The position numbers and the translations under genes were made by a program. From Gautieria morchelliformis (Eukaryota > Basidiomycota > Agaricomycetes > Gomphales > Gomphaceae), in contig WHVA01000077.1 of assembly GCA_015179125.1 (NCBI GenBank), positions 1-64,000 of the forward strand: a stretch of 64,000 nt of DNA. The letters are read 5' to 3'. The notes beneath the pieces are model-generated. The model worked only from the letters and a program-made list of their open reading frames with translations, was not told the origin of the DNA and ran no database searches. Shown here one piece after another: positions 31,742 through 43,000 of the stretch. The first letter of the stretch is position 1. Each line of letters starts with the position of its first letter.

Positions 31742-34180
31742 ATGGACTCGCTCCGTGATTCTTTCACACTTGATATTGACCAGTTCTCTCAGTTCACCTC
31801 ACAGTCCCAGCAATCCTCTACCATACCCGCTCTTGCCCCGTGGGGTGAGAGTGGATACAGTTATCACGATACCACTAGCCATCACTTGCAGCCAGGAACA
31901 AGCCAGCACAACATAGTGATGTCATATCCCAGCATGAACAACGTTGCCAAAGCCTCAGTACATCCATCGCATTTCGTCAAGTCTGTATATGCCACCTAAT
32001 TTTGCTGTTTTCTTTTTCCCACAACCCCTCATCATCCAGATTTCAAAACACAGATAGCAGCACCTATATAGCACAGGAATTGCCAGGAGAATGTTGTCAT
32101 CCTGCATATATCAAGGCATTGAAGCACATTGAGAGCTTAGAAGTTGAAAACAAACTTATGAAGTCTTTTATATTCTTGTAGGCTGATCTCCATATGCTAA
32201 TATCATTACAGAACATTATATTTGCAACTGCTCACCGCAATCTCTCCCAGGGCTACGTCTCACCCTCAGCCGGTCATTGGGGCCGTGAAGCCTCTCATCG
32301 TATCAAAACCACAAAGTCACCAAATGAAATCACTTGATATCTCAGTGAACTCACCGAACTCCCCTGACATGCCCAATGAACTTGAATATCCTCATACCGC
32401 CTACTGGACACGCAAAGAGTGGGACAGTTTCCGTGATGATCAAAAGATATCGGGGCTCCACACAACCAATTCCCGGCGTATCCGGCTCAAGGACTTATCG
32501 TTACCTAATCCCAGCCTGGCATATATTACAAATGAGGTAGGTACAGGTGTCAACGGGTATCAAGCCAAAGATATGTGACAGACGGCCCGCCGTTTGTTTG
32601 CATCGCTTCATGAACCCGGTTATGCCCCGAAAACCTGGTCTCGAGCTCCCTTCAATGCGGTTGAGTATTTTCGGGCTAACATGTACAAGCACTATCCCAT
32701 ACCTTCGCCTTTGCGAGGGTCATTGGAAACTCAATCTATTTGCTAGCCAGGAATACCCGGCCTTCACGCGTGCACCGAAGAACGGAGGCAATGTTGAGGA
32801 GGAGCCTGAATCTGATAACTCCTTGTCTCCTATTCCCGAAACCCCAAAGAAACGCATGCACACTTCCTCTGACAAACCAGCTCGGAATGTCAAAAAAACC
32901 AAGGTAAATCATCCAGTGCCTGGCACTGCAGGCCCGAGTTCTGGGTCTACCTGTGCTGTTGCAATACCCACTTCGACGTCCAAAGGCAGTCCGATTGTGT
33001 CACTGACATCTTCAAGTGAGATGTTCATACCGTCTTCTGACTCGGGCTTCGCTCTTCATACCATGCCAGTACCTTCTTCCGCTAACCAGGACACTGTTCA
33101 AGCATCAACTACCAAAAGTTCGGCTCCATCTACTAGCTCAACAGCCGACACTCCATCTATTACTCAGGCTTCGAAGTCTTCCTTGTGCAGCCCTGCTTTG
33201 CTGGACACTCTCTGTTCTACCTTGCCTGTCTCTATCCTGCCATCTGCTTCAGCTCCTCTGCCCCTTAGCCCCCCAGTTCAGCCACTGAAATCTACTATCA
33301 AGGACAACCTACTGGAGCTGATATCGGCATCTCCACTTACCCCTAACGAGGCGCCAGATATTCGTGGGTTTTGTCCATATTTATTTATTTAATCCAAAGC
33401 TGACTGTCAGTGCAAGCGGGCAATACAGCGCTGAGCTCCAATCCGAGCATTGGCGATACAACTGCAATGCTGAAGCAACCTGAAGCTTCGGCTCAAATAG
33501 TAAGACATTTCTCCTGTAGTAGCGTTAGTTATTGATCATTGCTACATGATGTGCACAGATAAATCCTTTGTGAGTACATCATCTTCAAGTGTTGAATGTA
33601 ATATCTTCCGACATGTCCCGCAGTGCACAGCGCATTCATGCGATACCAAAAGTCAATCTACAGCTTCCCGAGCCACCTCCACCAGCCCCGTCCTTGAATA
33701 ATGCATCCAAATGTGAGAAGAACTTGGACGACGCTGTCTGGAAACCAAGCCCCAAATGGAATTCTGCTAAGTCAGTGTTAATTATTATTCTCAGTCTACT
33801 CTAATGATGTTAGTTGATGCCACAGTAACTTATTCGGCATCGACTATATACGTACTCATCTGAATGCATCTAAAATAAATGTTAGGCTTGCATTCGAGGG
33901 CCTGTCAGCTCAGGAGAAGAAGGTAAGAGCTATTATACCATCTGGCTGGTACTCATTCGCCTCTGGTTATAGGTATACGCTGACCGAGGTGCTTACAACA
34001 AGAAAAACAAAATCCCCCCTCAGTTGGACTCGGTGGATGCCAGCAAAGGTTCGGTGGATGCCAGCAAAAGTTCGCTGGATGATGTGCGCGTATTGTCAGT
34101 TAATTACCTGATGCTGATTTCATCCCCTCCCAGAAGCAATCACGGGAAATGGCATGAGCGTATAGGTGAGCGAGAGGGGT
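31742..34180 (+). pseudogene. Second gene of the TIR element: multi-exon protein of unknown function, broken
   Basis: Starts ATG 31742 (Ser/Gln-rich). Introns at about 31979-32039 and 32177-32211 join a helical segment (YIKALKHIESLEVENKLMKS) to a Pro/Ser region and then a conserved-looking block YWTRKEWDSFRDDQ...NGYQAKDM, ARRLFASLHEPGYAPKTW, FRANMYKHYP, YLRLCEGHWK. Within it TGA 32576-32578 replaces a likely Arg codon, and one extra base near 32695 changes frame. A Ser/Thr/Pro-rich stretch follows, then further exons (33589-33770, about 33826-33920, 33973-34180) with LFGIDYIRTHL and LSAQEKKVYADRGAYNKK, an HMG-like helical pattern. I recall such proteins accompanying Agaricomycete transposons but cannot name the family. 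Confidence 0.45.
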
Positions 34181-34544
34181 GGTAAGCGCTGAGTTGGAGG
34201 TTCGGGCTCCACAGGGAGCCATCGGGTGGATGGGGCCCATATCTGGTCAACTGGGATTGCTCGGAGAGATGCCGTAGTATACCGTTGTATGTTGAGATGT
34301 ACCGAAAATGACGTATGGTTACCGAGCAGTACCGATGGGGCACTGTCTATTGTAGCTTATCTGATTTTCGCTGCATCCATAAATACAACCAATATATTCA
34401 GATGTGTTCTGTAGTATTCCGATTTACAATCGGTCAGACTCTCGTTTTATGGGACACAGCAGACTGCAGCGGTGAAATCGGATCTTTCCAATGTCTACCT
34501 ACAAATCCCGATGTATCCCTGGTCGATTCTCACTGGGCATCAAG

Positions 34545-34599
34545 GCTCAGGTTCACTTCAATATACCGACCCTTACATAATTCGCCGGTGCGTACTAAC
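34545..34599 (+). repeat. R family Y arm, first piece (split by copia A)
   Basis: GCTCAGGTTCAC...TATACCGACCCTTACATAAT...CCGGTGCGTACTAAC. Continues at 43589. Homologous to 26137-26190 and inverted 46075-46125. Confidence 0.85.
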
Positions 34600-34820
34600 T
34601 GTGGAACGAAGGAGATATAATAATCTGATATTCTACGATCTGTACAAGATCATCTGTCCTTATATACTAATTATGATGTTCCTATATTACCAATCTCTTC
34701 GAGCTGCTGTGCCGATGCGATGCCGGTGCACCAGCAACCCGGGGTCGAGAGCAATCTCGAACCTCCGGCTAAATGCGTGCCGGCTCTGCCTCGGCGGTGT
34801 CATCGTCCCGATTACTAACA
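34600..34820 (-). repeat. 3' LTR of copia A
   Basis: 221 bp. On the plus strand TGTGGAACGAAGG to TTACTAACA. One difference from the partner LTR (AGCAATCT versus AGCGATCT). Confidence 0.95.
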
Positions 34821-35569
34821 CTCCCCCTCAGCGAGAAGTCCCTTTGGTAAAATCCTAATTTCCCTAATAGATACCTATGTTGATGCATATCTAGTCCCTT
34901 TGTAAATATGTCCGCTACGTTCTCCTTCGTCGGTACGTACGTAAGTGATGCCTCGTGAGAGGCCACTTTCTCACGGATGAAATGATATGCGACATTGATG
35001 TGTTTGGTACGCGCATGATACGTTGCGTCATGTGATAGTGTAATGGCGCCTAGATTGTCTGATCGAAGTGACGTGGGCTGGGTTTGATCGATTCCAAGTT
35101 CCTCGATAAAACGCCTCAGCCAGATTAATTGCTTGGCACCCTCGGTAAGTGCCATGTATTCGGCCTCCGTGGTAGATAGCGCGATCGTTTGCTGCTTCTT
35201 CGAGCTCCATGCGATAGCTCCCCCTCCTAGTATAGCTACATAGCTGCTAATAGACAGTGCGTCGTTTCTATTAGCATAATCCGAGTCAACAAATATTTCG
35301 AGGTCGAGACCAGCGTCTCGTTGGAAGATTATGCCGTCGTCAGGTGACCACTTGAGGTACCTGAGCGCGTGCTTGATCGCCGTCCAGTGCTCGGTTCCGT
35401 AAGTAGTAGTGAATTGGCTCAGGTGTTGTACGGTAAAAGCCAAATCAGGTCGCGTGCTGAGTGCTGCATACATGAGTGATCCGATCGCCTTAGCATAGGG
35501 TACTTCGGCAGATGGACCTGTTGAGTCCATGGGTGTCGTGAGTTTGATCATTTTATGCAGAGGTGTAGA
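34769..35569 (-). pseudogene. Copia A Pol C-terminal part (end of RT and RNase H)
   Basis: Open from the insertion point to a stop inside the LTR: LTTPMDSTGPSAEV, YAALSTRPDLAFTVQ, then RNase H with FVDSDYANRNDALS, STTEAEYMALTEG and SDNLGAITLS. No internal stop. It is the displaced 3' portion of the frame at 40057-41381. Confidence 0.92.
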
Positions 35570-35792
35570 TGTTAGTAATTGGGACGATGACACCGCCGAG
35601 GCAGAGCCGGCACGCATTTAGCCGGAGGTTCGAGATCGCTCTCGACCCCGGGTTGCTGGTACACCGGCATCGCATCGGCACAGCAGCTCGAAGGGATTGG
35701 TAATATAGTGGACACCATATTTTGTATATAAAGGAACGATCTACTTGAGATCAAGAGAGAACAACAGATTATTATATCTCCTTCGTTCCACA
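35570..35792 (+). repeat. 5' LTR of copia B
   Basis: TGTTAGTAATTGGG to CGTTCCACA. TATATAAA at 35725-35732 is the likely core promoter. Confidence 0.95.
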
Positions 35793-35804
35793 GGTTATGG
35801 GCCC
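35793..35804 (+). promoter_or_regulatory. Half-tRNA iMet primer-binding site of copia B
   Basis: GGTTATGGGCCC abuts the LTR. The embedded ATG opens a six-codon upstream frame (35797-35817, MGPTHN then stop) before the main ATG at 35872. Confidence 0.85.
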
Positions 35805-35871
35805 CACGCATAACTAAACTACTACAAATCTAACTACGCTCTATACTCCAATAACTCAATACCGATCGACG

Positions 35872-38800
35872 ATGTCGAGTAGCAACAACACGTACAAGAT
35901 CGACCCCTTGAACGGGGATAATTACGCGGCATGGCGCCGGCGGCTCGAGTGGATACTCGATGATTTAGATCTGTGGGACGTGGCTATCGGCAGGGAGACG
36001 GAACCGAGACCGGCAGATGCCGACAACGTCACTGCGAGCGAGCAGCAGGAGATCGACGATTGGAGAAGGAAGGACAAGAAGGCCAGAAAAGAAATTTGCC
36101 TCAGAGTTGCCGATGAACAACTAGTTTACATCAATCAGACGATGTCTGCGTTTGCTGTATGGACTAGTCTACAAGCAATATTCGAATCTAAGGGAGCAGT
36201 GGGGATTGTAAATCTCCGAAGAGACTTCTTCCGGACGCTTGCCGAGGACGGCGCAAACATGGAGGAGCACGTACGCAAGCTCCGCGGCATTCAACAGGAA
36301 TTGAATGCGCGGGGGCATTACATCAGTGACACCGAGTTCTCGAACACGTTGCTGACGTCATTACCAGATTCTTGGTCGGCGTTTATTACGGCAGTAAACG
36401 CCAGTGGAGCCGGGACAACAGCTGATATATTAATAGCTCGGGTCCTTGATGAGGATCGAGCACGGAAAGCTGGATCGGCACGGCAGACGGCGCTTAAGGC
36501 GCAACAACGTCACAGGACCAGGAAAGACGACTCAGGAGCAACAAAGGGAAAGTGCCGAAATTGCGGCAAGAAGGGTCATTACGTGAAGGACTGTTGGGCG
36601 AAAGGTGGCGGCAAGGAGGGCCAAGCACCGAAATGGTTCAAATCAGGGAACAAAGAAACAGTCAAACAAGCAGAAGAAAAGGATTTCGCATTTGTATCTA
36701 AGGAGGTAGCATACAGTGCTATATCCGCATCCGACTGGTTAGCCGATTCAGCGGCAACAACACACATAGCTAGAAGCCGAAACGATTTCGCTAGCTATGC
36801 CGAGGAACCATCTGAAATCGAAGGAATTTCACCCGGTGCAGTACTACATACACAAGGCCGAGGCACTATATACATGGAATTCAAGATCGGCGCCAAGACG
36901 AACACGATCGAGCTACGTGACGTCAAACACGCACCAGATGCGCCGAACAACCTTATCAGCGTAGGGCGTTTAACTGATAAGGGCAACACGGCCACATTTT
37001 CAGGCACCGGCGTCGAATTCAAATCACGCGCCGGAGTTACCTTCGCACAGGGACAGAAGCGTGGGCGGCTATTCTGTATGAAGGCACGGGTCACTCGATC
37101 AGTCGAGGCACGGGACTTTGCCGCAGCGGCAAAGGGACGGTCATGGGACAAATGGCACAGGATACTAGGGCACGTCAATATAAACTCCATAAAGTTGTTG
37201 AAGTCTAACGATCTAGTCACCGGACTTGAGATCGACGAGTCAAACGAGCCGAGCCAGTGCAAGGCATGCATACAAGGCAAGCGGCATGTGGAGCCATTCC
37301 CCAAAAGAGCCGAGGACACTGTAGAACAGGTCGGTGACCTGACAGTATCCGATGTATGGGGACCTGCCCAGACCGAGGGACCATCGCGTGAGAAATACTT
37401 TTATTCTTTCACGGACATCAAATCGAGGTACACCGTAATCTATTTTGGGAGCACCAAAGATGAAGCGCTCAGACACTTCGAGACGTACAAGGCATTCCTC
37501 GAGACCCAAACAGGTCAGCAACTGAAAAGGTTTCGCTCGGATAATGGAGGGGAATATGTCAATAAAAATTTCAAGGAATTTTGTGCAAAATATGGCATTA
37601 TCATGGAGACCACAGCTCCATACTCCCCAGCCCAGAATGGAATCGCCGAACGACTCAACCGGACCTTACTCGAGCACGCACGGGCAATGATATTTGCGAA
37701 GAACCTGCCAAAAATACTCTGGCCCGAGGCCGTGGCTTACGCGTGTTATATCAAAAATCGATCACCCACGCGAGCGCTTGGAGATGACGCAACGCCGTTC
37801 CAAGCACTATTCGGCAAGAAGCCGAACATAGCACGTCTAGAGGAATTCGGGACAAATTGCTGGGTTATGGTGCCGGATCAACGTCGAGCCAAACTTGATC
37901 CAAAGGCAGAAGAGCATATATTCGTCGGAGTAGCAGAACATGCAAAAGCCTGGAGGTATTACAATAAAGCCTCAAAACATGTTCAAATTTCAAGAAATAT
38001 TACATTCGACGAAAACGACAACAAACTCTACCCTATCCCAGATAACGACGATGACGACACGGCACCGCTCGAGGGGGAGCACTCACCGCGCGAGCACGTG
38101 CCGGACCCGATCACATCTACCCCACAGACGGCATCACCCCAGACAACACCCGTTCCTGATCCACCTGAACAAGCGCCAGCTCCACAGATTCGACGGAGCG
38201 CGCGTATCACTCAAAGACCGGATTACTGGAAACTGAATAATTCAGGACGCACCGAGCAGGTTTACATAACGAAAGAAATCGTCACTGAACCTGAGAATTA
38301 CAGAGCGGCGGTATCACGTGATGATGCGCCGATCTGGGAGAAAGCGATGGAAATTGAGATGGACCAACACAAGACATTAGGAACATGGGAATTAACAGAA
38401 CTACCACCCGGACGAGTAGCTATCGGTTGCCGATGGGTATACGCTGTCAAAACACAACCGGACGGACAATTCGATAAGGCTAAAGGAAGGGTTGTGGCTC
38501 AAGGATTCACACAGAGGCCAGGGATGGATTACTACGAGATAACCTCACCTGTGGTCAAATTCGATTCACTACGTGTTCTATTAGCGATCGCAAACACACT
38601 CGATTGGGAAATTGAAATGATGGATGTCAAAGGCGCCTACCTCAATTCAACCATAGATGAGGAGATCTACATGCGCCAGCCCGACGGTTTTGATGATGGA
38701 TCTGGACGTGTTCTAAGAATATACAGAGCGCTCTACGGACTCAAGGAATCGGGGCGAGCTTGGCATCAGCGCTTACGCAAATTACTACTTGATCTCGGCT

Positions 38801-39885
38801 TCCATCAAAGTACAGCCGATGAATGCGTCTACATCAGACAAGATAAGGATTCAATCGAAGTCATATCAGTATATGTGGACGACTTTGGACTATTTGCTGA
38901 CTCCAAAGGAGGGATGATTAAGCTCAAGGGGGAGCTTCATGGAAAATTCCCTTTAACAGATTTAGGAGAAATGAAGAAAATGTTGGGAATCAGAGTTGAG
39001 AGGAATAGGGATGAGGGAACACTGATCATGTCACAAGGGCATTACATCGACATCATACTCGATCGATTCAACATGACAACAGCACATTCCGTATCTACAC
39101 CTCTGCACAAACTCACGACACCCATGGACTCAACAGGTCCAACTGCCGAAGTACCCTATGCCAAGGCGATCGGATCACTCATGTATGCAGCACTCAGCAC
39201 GCGACCTGATTTGGCTTTTACCGTACAACACTTGAGCCAATTCACTACTACTTACGGAACCGAGCACTGGACGGCGATCAAGCACGTGCTCAGGTACCTC
39301 AAGGGGTCACGTGACGACGGCATAATCTTCCGACGAGACGCTGGTCTCGACCTCGAAATATTTGTCGACTCGGATTATGCTAATAGAAACGACGCACTAT
39401 CTATTAATGGCTATGTAGCTATACTAGGAGGGGGAGCTATCGCATGGAGCTCGAAGAAGCAGCGAACGATCGCGCTATCTACCACGGAGGCCGAATACAT
39501 GGCACTTACCGAGGGCGCCAAGCAATTAATCTGGCTGAGGCGTTTTATCGAGGAACTTGGAATCGATCAAACCCAGCCCACGTCACGTCGATCAGACAAT
39601 CTAGGTGCCATTACACTATCGCATGACGCAACGTATCATGCGCGTACCAAACACATCAATGTCGCATATCATTTCATCCGTGAGAAAGTGGTCTCTCACG
39701 AGGCATCACTTACATACGTACCGACGAAGGAGAACGTAGCGGACATATTTACAAAGGGACTAGATATGCATCAACATAGGTATCTATTAGGGAAATTAGG
39801 ATTTTACCGAAGGGACTTCTCGCTGAGGGGGAGTGTTAGTAATCGGGACGATGACACCGCCGAGGCAGAGCCGGCACGCATTTAG
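35872..39885 (+). CDS. Copia B Gag-Pol polyprotein, intact
   Basis: 1337 residues. Gag (UBN2-like) 1-215 with NYAAWRRRLEWIL. CCHC knuckle CRNCGKKGHYVKDC near 227-240. Protease WLADSAATTHIA near 287. Pre-integrase zinc region WHRILGH...CKACIQGK near 425-470. Integrase triad in SDVWGP, RSDNGGEYV and NGIAERLNRT. RT with CRWVYAVKTQPDG, MMDVKGAYLN and the active site VYVDDFGLFA near 996-1005. RNase H VDSDYANRNDA, STTEAEYMALTEG and SDNLGAIT. Compared with A and C it lacks three residues after STPLHK (a 9-bp in-frame deletion). The last ~17 codons and the stop (39883-39885) lie in the 3' LTR. The start ATG sits 79 bp after the LTR and matches that of A and C. Confidence 0.97.
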   Translation: MSSSNNTYKIDPLNGDNYAAWRRRLEWILDDLDLWDVAIGRETEPRPADADNVTASEQQEIDDWRRKDKKARKEICLRVADEQLVYINQTMSAFAVWTSLQAIFESKGAVGIVNLRRDFFRTLAEDGANMEEHVRKLRGIQQELNARGHYISDTEFSNTLLTSLPDSWSAFITAVNASGAGTTADILIARVLDEDRARKAGSARQTALKAQQRHRTRKDDSGATKGKCRNCGKKGHYVKDCWAKGGGKEGQAPKWFKSGNKETVKQAEEKDFAFVSKEVAYSAISASDWLADSAATTHIARSRNDFASYAEEPSEIEGISPGAVLHTQGRGTIYMEFKIGAKTNTIELRDVKHAPDAPNNLISVGRLTDKGNTATFSGTGVEFKSRAGVTFAQGQKRGRLFCMKARVTRSVEARDFAAAAKGRSWDKWHRILGHVNINSIKLLKSNDLVTGLEIDESNEPSQCKACIQGKRHVEPFPKRAEDTVEQVGDLTVSDVWGPAQTEGPSREKYFYSFTDIKSRYTVIYFGSTKDEALRHFETYKAFLETQTGQQLKRFRSDNGGEYVNKNFKEFCAKYGIIMETTAPYSPAQNGIAERLNRTLLEHARAMIFAKNLPKILWPEAVAYACYIKNRSPTRALGDDATPFQALFGKKPNIARLEEFGTNCWVMVPDQRRAKLDPKAEEHIFVGVAEHAKAWRYYNKASKHVQISRNITFDENDNKLYPIPDNDDDDTAPLEGEHSPREHVPDPITSTPQTASPQTTPVPDPPEQAPAPQIRRSARITQRPDYWKLNNSGRTEQVYITKEIVTEPENYRAAVSRDDAPIWEKAMEIEMDQHKTLGTWELTELPPGRVAIGCRWVYAVKTQPDGQFDKAKGRVVAQGFTQRPGMDYYEITSPVVKFDSLRVLLAIANTLDWEIEMMDVKGAYLNSTIDEEIYMRQPDGFDDGSGRVLRIYRALYGLKESGRAWHQRLRKLLLDLGFHQSTADECVYIRQDKDSIEVISVYVDDFGLFADSKGGMIKLKGELHGKFPLTDLGEMKKMLGIRVERNRDEGTLIMSQGHYIDIILDRFNMTTAHSVSTPLHKLTTPMDSTGPTAEVPYAKAIGSLMYAALSTRPDLAFTVQHLSQFTTTYGTEHWTAIKHVLRYLKGSRDDGIIFRRDAGLDLEIFVDSDYANRNDALSINGYVAILGGGAIAWSSKKQRTIALSTTEAEYMALTEGAKQLIWLRRFIEELGIDQTQPTSRRSDNLGAITLSHDATYHARTKHINVAYHFIREKVVSHEASLTYVPTKENVADIFTKGLDMHQHRYLLGKLGFYRRDFSLRGSVSNRDDDTAEAEPARI

Positions 39886-40056
39886 CAGGAGGTTCGAGAT
39901 CGCTCTCGACCCCGGGTTGCTGGTACACCGGCATCGCATCGGCACAGCAGCTCGAAGGGATTGGTAATATAATGGACACCATATTTTGTATATAAATGAA
40001 CGATCTACTTGAGATCAAGAGAGAACAACAGATTATTATATCTCCTTCGTTCCACA
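39834..40056 (+). repeat. 3' LTR of copia B
   Basis: 223 bp; four substitutions against the 5' LTR. Followed directly by the second copy of GTAGA. Confidence 0.95.
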
Positions 40057-43000
40057 GTAGATACGGAATGTGCCGTAGTCATGTTGAATCGATCGAGTAT
40101 GATGTCGATGTAATGTCCTTGAGACATGATCAGTGTTCCCTCATCCCTATTCCTCTCAACTCTAATTCCCAAGATTTTCTTCATTTCTCCTAAATCTGTT
40201 AAAGGGAATTTTCCATGAAGCTCCCCCTTGAGCTTAATCATCCCTCCTTTGGAGTCAGCAAATAGTCCAAAGTCGTCCACATATACTGATATGACTTCGA
40301 TTGAATCCTTATCTTGTCTGATGTAGACGCATTCATCGGCTGTACTTTGATGGAAGCCGAGATCAAGTAGTAATTTGCGTAAGCGCTGATGCCAAGCTCG
40401 CCCCGATTGCTTGAGTCCGTAGAGCGCTCTGTATATTCTTAGAACGCGTCCAGATCCATCATCAAAACCGTCGGGCTGGCGCATGTAGATCTCCTCATCT
40501 ATGGTTGAATTGAGGTAGGCGCCTTTGACATCCATCATTTCAATTTCCCAATCGAGTGTGTTTGCGATCGCTAATAGAACACGTAGTGAATCGAATTTGA
40601 CCACGGGTGAGGTTATCTCGTAGTAATCCATCCCTGGCCTCTGTGTGAATCCTTGAGCCACAACCCTTGCTTTAGCCTTATCGAATTGTCCGTCCGGTTG
40701 TGTTTTGACAGCGTATACCCATCGGCAACCGATAGCTACTCGTCCGGGTGGTAGTTCTGTTAATTCCCATGTTCCTAATGTCTTGTGTTGATCCATCTCA
40801 ATTTCCATCGCTTTCTCCCAGATCGGCGCATCATCACGTGATACCGCCGCTCTGTAATTCTCAGGTTCAGTGACGATTTCTCTCGTTATGTAAACCTGCT
40901 CGGTGCGTCCTGAATTATTCAGTTTCCGGTAATCCGGTCTTTGAGTGATACGCGCGCTCCGTCGGATCTCTGGAGCTGGCGCTTGTTCAGGTGGATCAGG
41001 AACGGGTGTTGTCTGGGGTGATGACGTCTGTGGGGTAGATGTGATCGGGTCCGGCACATGCTCGCGCGGTGAGTGCTCCCCCTCGAGCGGTGCCGTGTCG
41101 TCATCGTCGTTATCTGGGATGGGGTAGAGTCGGTTGTCTTTTTCGTCAAATGTAATGTTCCTAGATACTTGAACGTGCTTTGAGGCTTTATTGTAGTACC
41201 TCCAGGCCTTTGCATGTTCAGCTACTCCGACGAATATATGTTCTTCTGCTTTTGGATCAAGCTTGGCTCGACGTTGATCCGGCACCATAACCCAGCAATT
41301 TGTCCCGAATTCCTCTAGACGTGCTATGTTCGGCTTCTTGCCGAATAGTGCCTGGAACGGTGTTGCGTCATCTCCAAGCGCTCACGTGGGTGATCGATTT
41401 TTGATATAACACGCGTAAGCCACGGCCTCGGGCCAGAGTATTTTTGGCAGGTTCTTGGCAAATATCATTGCCCGTGCGTGCTCGAGTAAGGTCCGGTTGA
41501 GTCGTTCGGCGATTCCATTCTGGGCTGGGGAGTATGGAGCTGTGGTCTCCATGATAATGCCATATTTTGCACAAAATTCCTTGAAATTTTTATTGACATA
41601 TTCCCCTCCATTATCTGAGCGAAACCTCTTCAGTTTCTGACCTGTTTGGGTCTCGAGGAATGCCTTGTACGTCTTGAAGTGTATGAGCGCTTCATCTTTG
41701 GTGCTCCCCAAATAGATTACGGTGTACCTCGATTTGATGTCCGTGAAAGAATAAAAGTATTTCTCACGCGATGGTCCCTCGGTCTGGGCAGGTCCCCATA
41801 CATCGGATACTGTCAGGTCACCGACCTGTTCTACAGTGTCCTCGGCTCTTTTGGGGGACGGCTCCACATGCCGCTTGCCTTGTATGCATGCCTTGCACTG
41901 GCTCGGCTCGTTTGACTCGTCGATCTCAAGTCCGGTGACTAGATCGTTAGACTTCCACAATTTTATGGAGTTTATATTGACGTGCCCTAGTATCCTGTGC
42001 CATTTGTCCCATGACCATCCTTTTGCCGCTGCGGCAAAGTCCCGTGCCTCGACTGATCGAGTGACTCGTGCCTTCATACAGAACAGCCGCCCGCGCTTCT
42101 GTCCCTGTGCGAAGGTAACTCCGGCGCGTGATTTGAATTCGACGCCGGTGCCTGAAAATGTGGCCGTGTTGCCCTTATCAGTTAAACGCCCTACGCTGAT
42201 AAGGTTGTTCGGCGCATCCGGTGCATGCTTGACGTCACATAGTTCGATCGTGTTCATCTTGGCACCGATCTTGAATTCCATGTATATAGTGCCTCGGCCT
42301 TGTGTATGTAGTACCGCACCGGGTGAAATTCCTTCGATTTCAGATGGTTCCTCGGCATAGCTAGCGAAATCGTTTCGGCTTCGAGCTATATGTGTTGTTG
42401 CCGCTGAATCGGCTAGCCAGTCGGATGCAGATATAGCACTGTATGCTACCTCCTTAGATACAAATGCGAAATCCTTTTCTTCTGCTTGTTTGACTGTTTC
42501 TTTGTTCCCTGATTTGAACCATTTCGGTGCTTGGCCCTCCTTGCCGCCACCTTTCGCCCAACAGTCCTTCACGTAATGACCCTTCTTGCCGCAATTTCGG
42601 CACTTTCCCTTTGTTGCTCCTGAGTCATCTTTCTTGGTCCTGTGACGTTGTTGCGCCTTAAGCGCCGTCTGCCGTGCCGATCCAGCTTTCCGTGCTCGAT
42701 CCTCATCGAGGACCCGAGCTATTAATATATCAGCTGTTGTCCCGGCTCCACTGGCGTTTACTGCCGTAATAAACACCAACCAAGAATCTGGTAATGACAT
42801 CAGCAACGTGTTCGAGAACTCGGTGTCACTGATGTAATGCCCCCGCGCATTCAGTTCCTGTTGAATGCCGCGGAGCTTGCGTACATGCTCCTCCATGCTC
42901 GCGCCGTCCTCGGCAAGCGTCCGGAAGAAATCTCTTCGGAGATTTACAATTCCCACTGCTCCCTTAGATTCGAATATAGCTTGTAGACTAGTCCATACAG

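Larger units (their letters stand above)
29174..34537. mobile_element. 5.36-kb TIR DNA transposon carrying two decayed genes
   Basis: Both ends read CCCAGTGAGAATCGACC inward; similarity continues imperfectly for about 40 bp (GGGAT, GGGAT, TG, GG matches). It is flanked by CATCAAG at 29167-29173 and 34538-34544. The paralogous R copy has a single CATCAAG at 26130-26136 with the same flanks, which is the empty site. A 7-bp (possibly 8-bp) duplication argues against TA/TTAA families and is longer than the 2-3 bp usual for CACTA elements. The superfamily is unsettled (hAT, P-like or KDZ-like are possible). It holds genes at 29358-30571 and 31742-34180. Confidence 0.9.
35570..40056 (+). mobile_element. 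Ty1/copia retrotransposon B, structurally intact
   Basis: 223-bp LTRs at 35570-35792 and 39834-40056 with four differences, TSD GTAGA (35565-35569, 40057-40061), primer site, one uninterrupted 1337-codon Gag-Pol ORF, and a polypurine tract CTGAGGGGGAG before the 3' LTR. All catalytic motifs are present, so this copy could be autonomous. It lies inside copia A in the opposite orientation. Confidence 0.98.

Noticed and set aside
32537..32581. A 45-bp intron (GTAGGT...GACAG) in the TIR-element gene
   Set aside because: The bases read in frame as VGTGVNGYQAKDM with a single TGA, which fits the flanking conserved block better as coding sequence with one nonsense change.
34769..35617. Minus frame extending past 35569 into MRAGSASAVSSS-type start
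   Set aside because: The first 16 codons come from the inserted element B LTR read backwards. The true frame comes from 40057.
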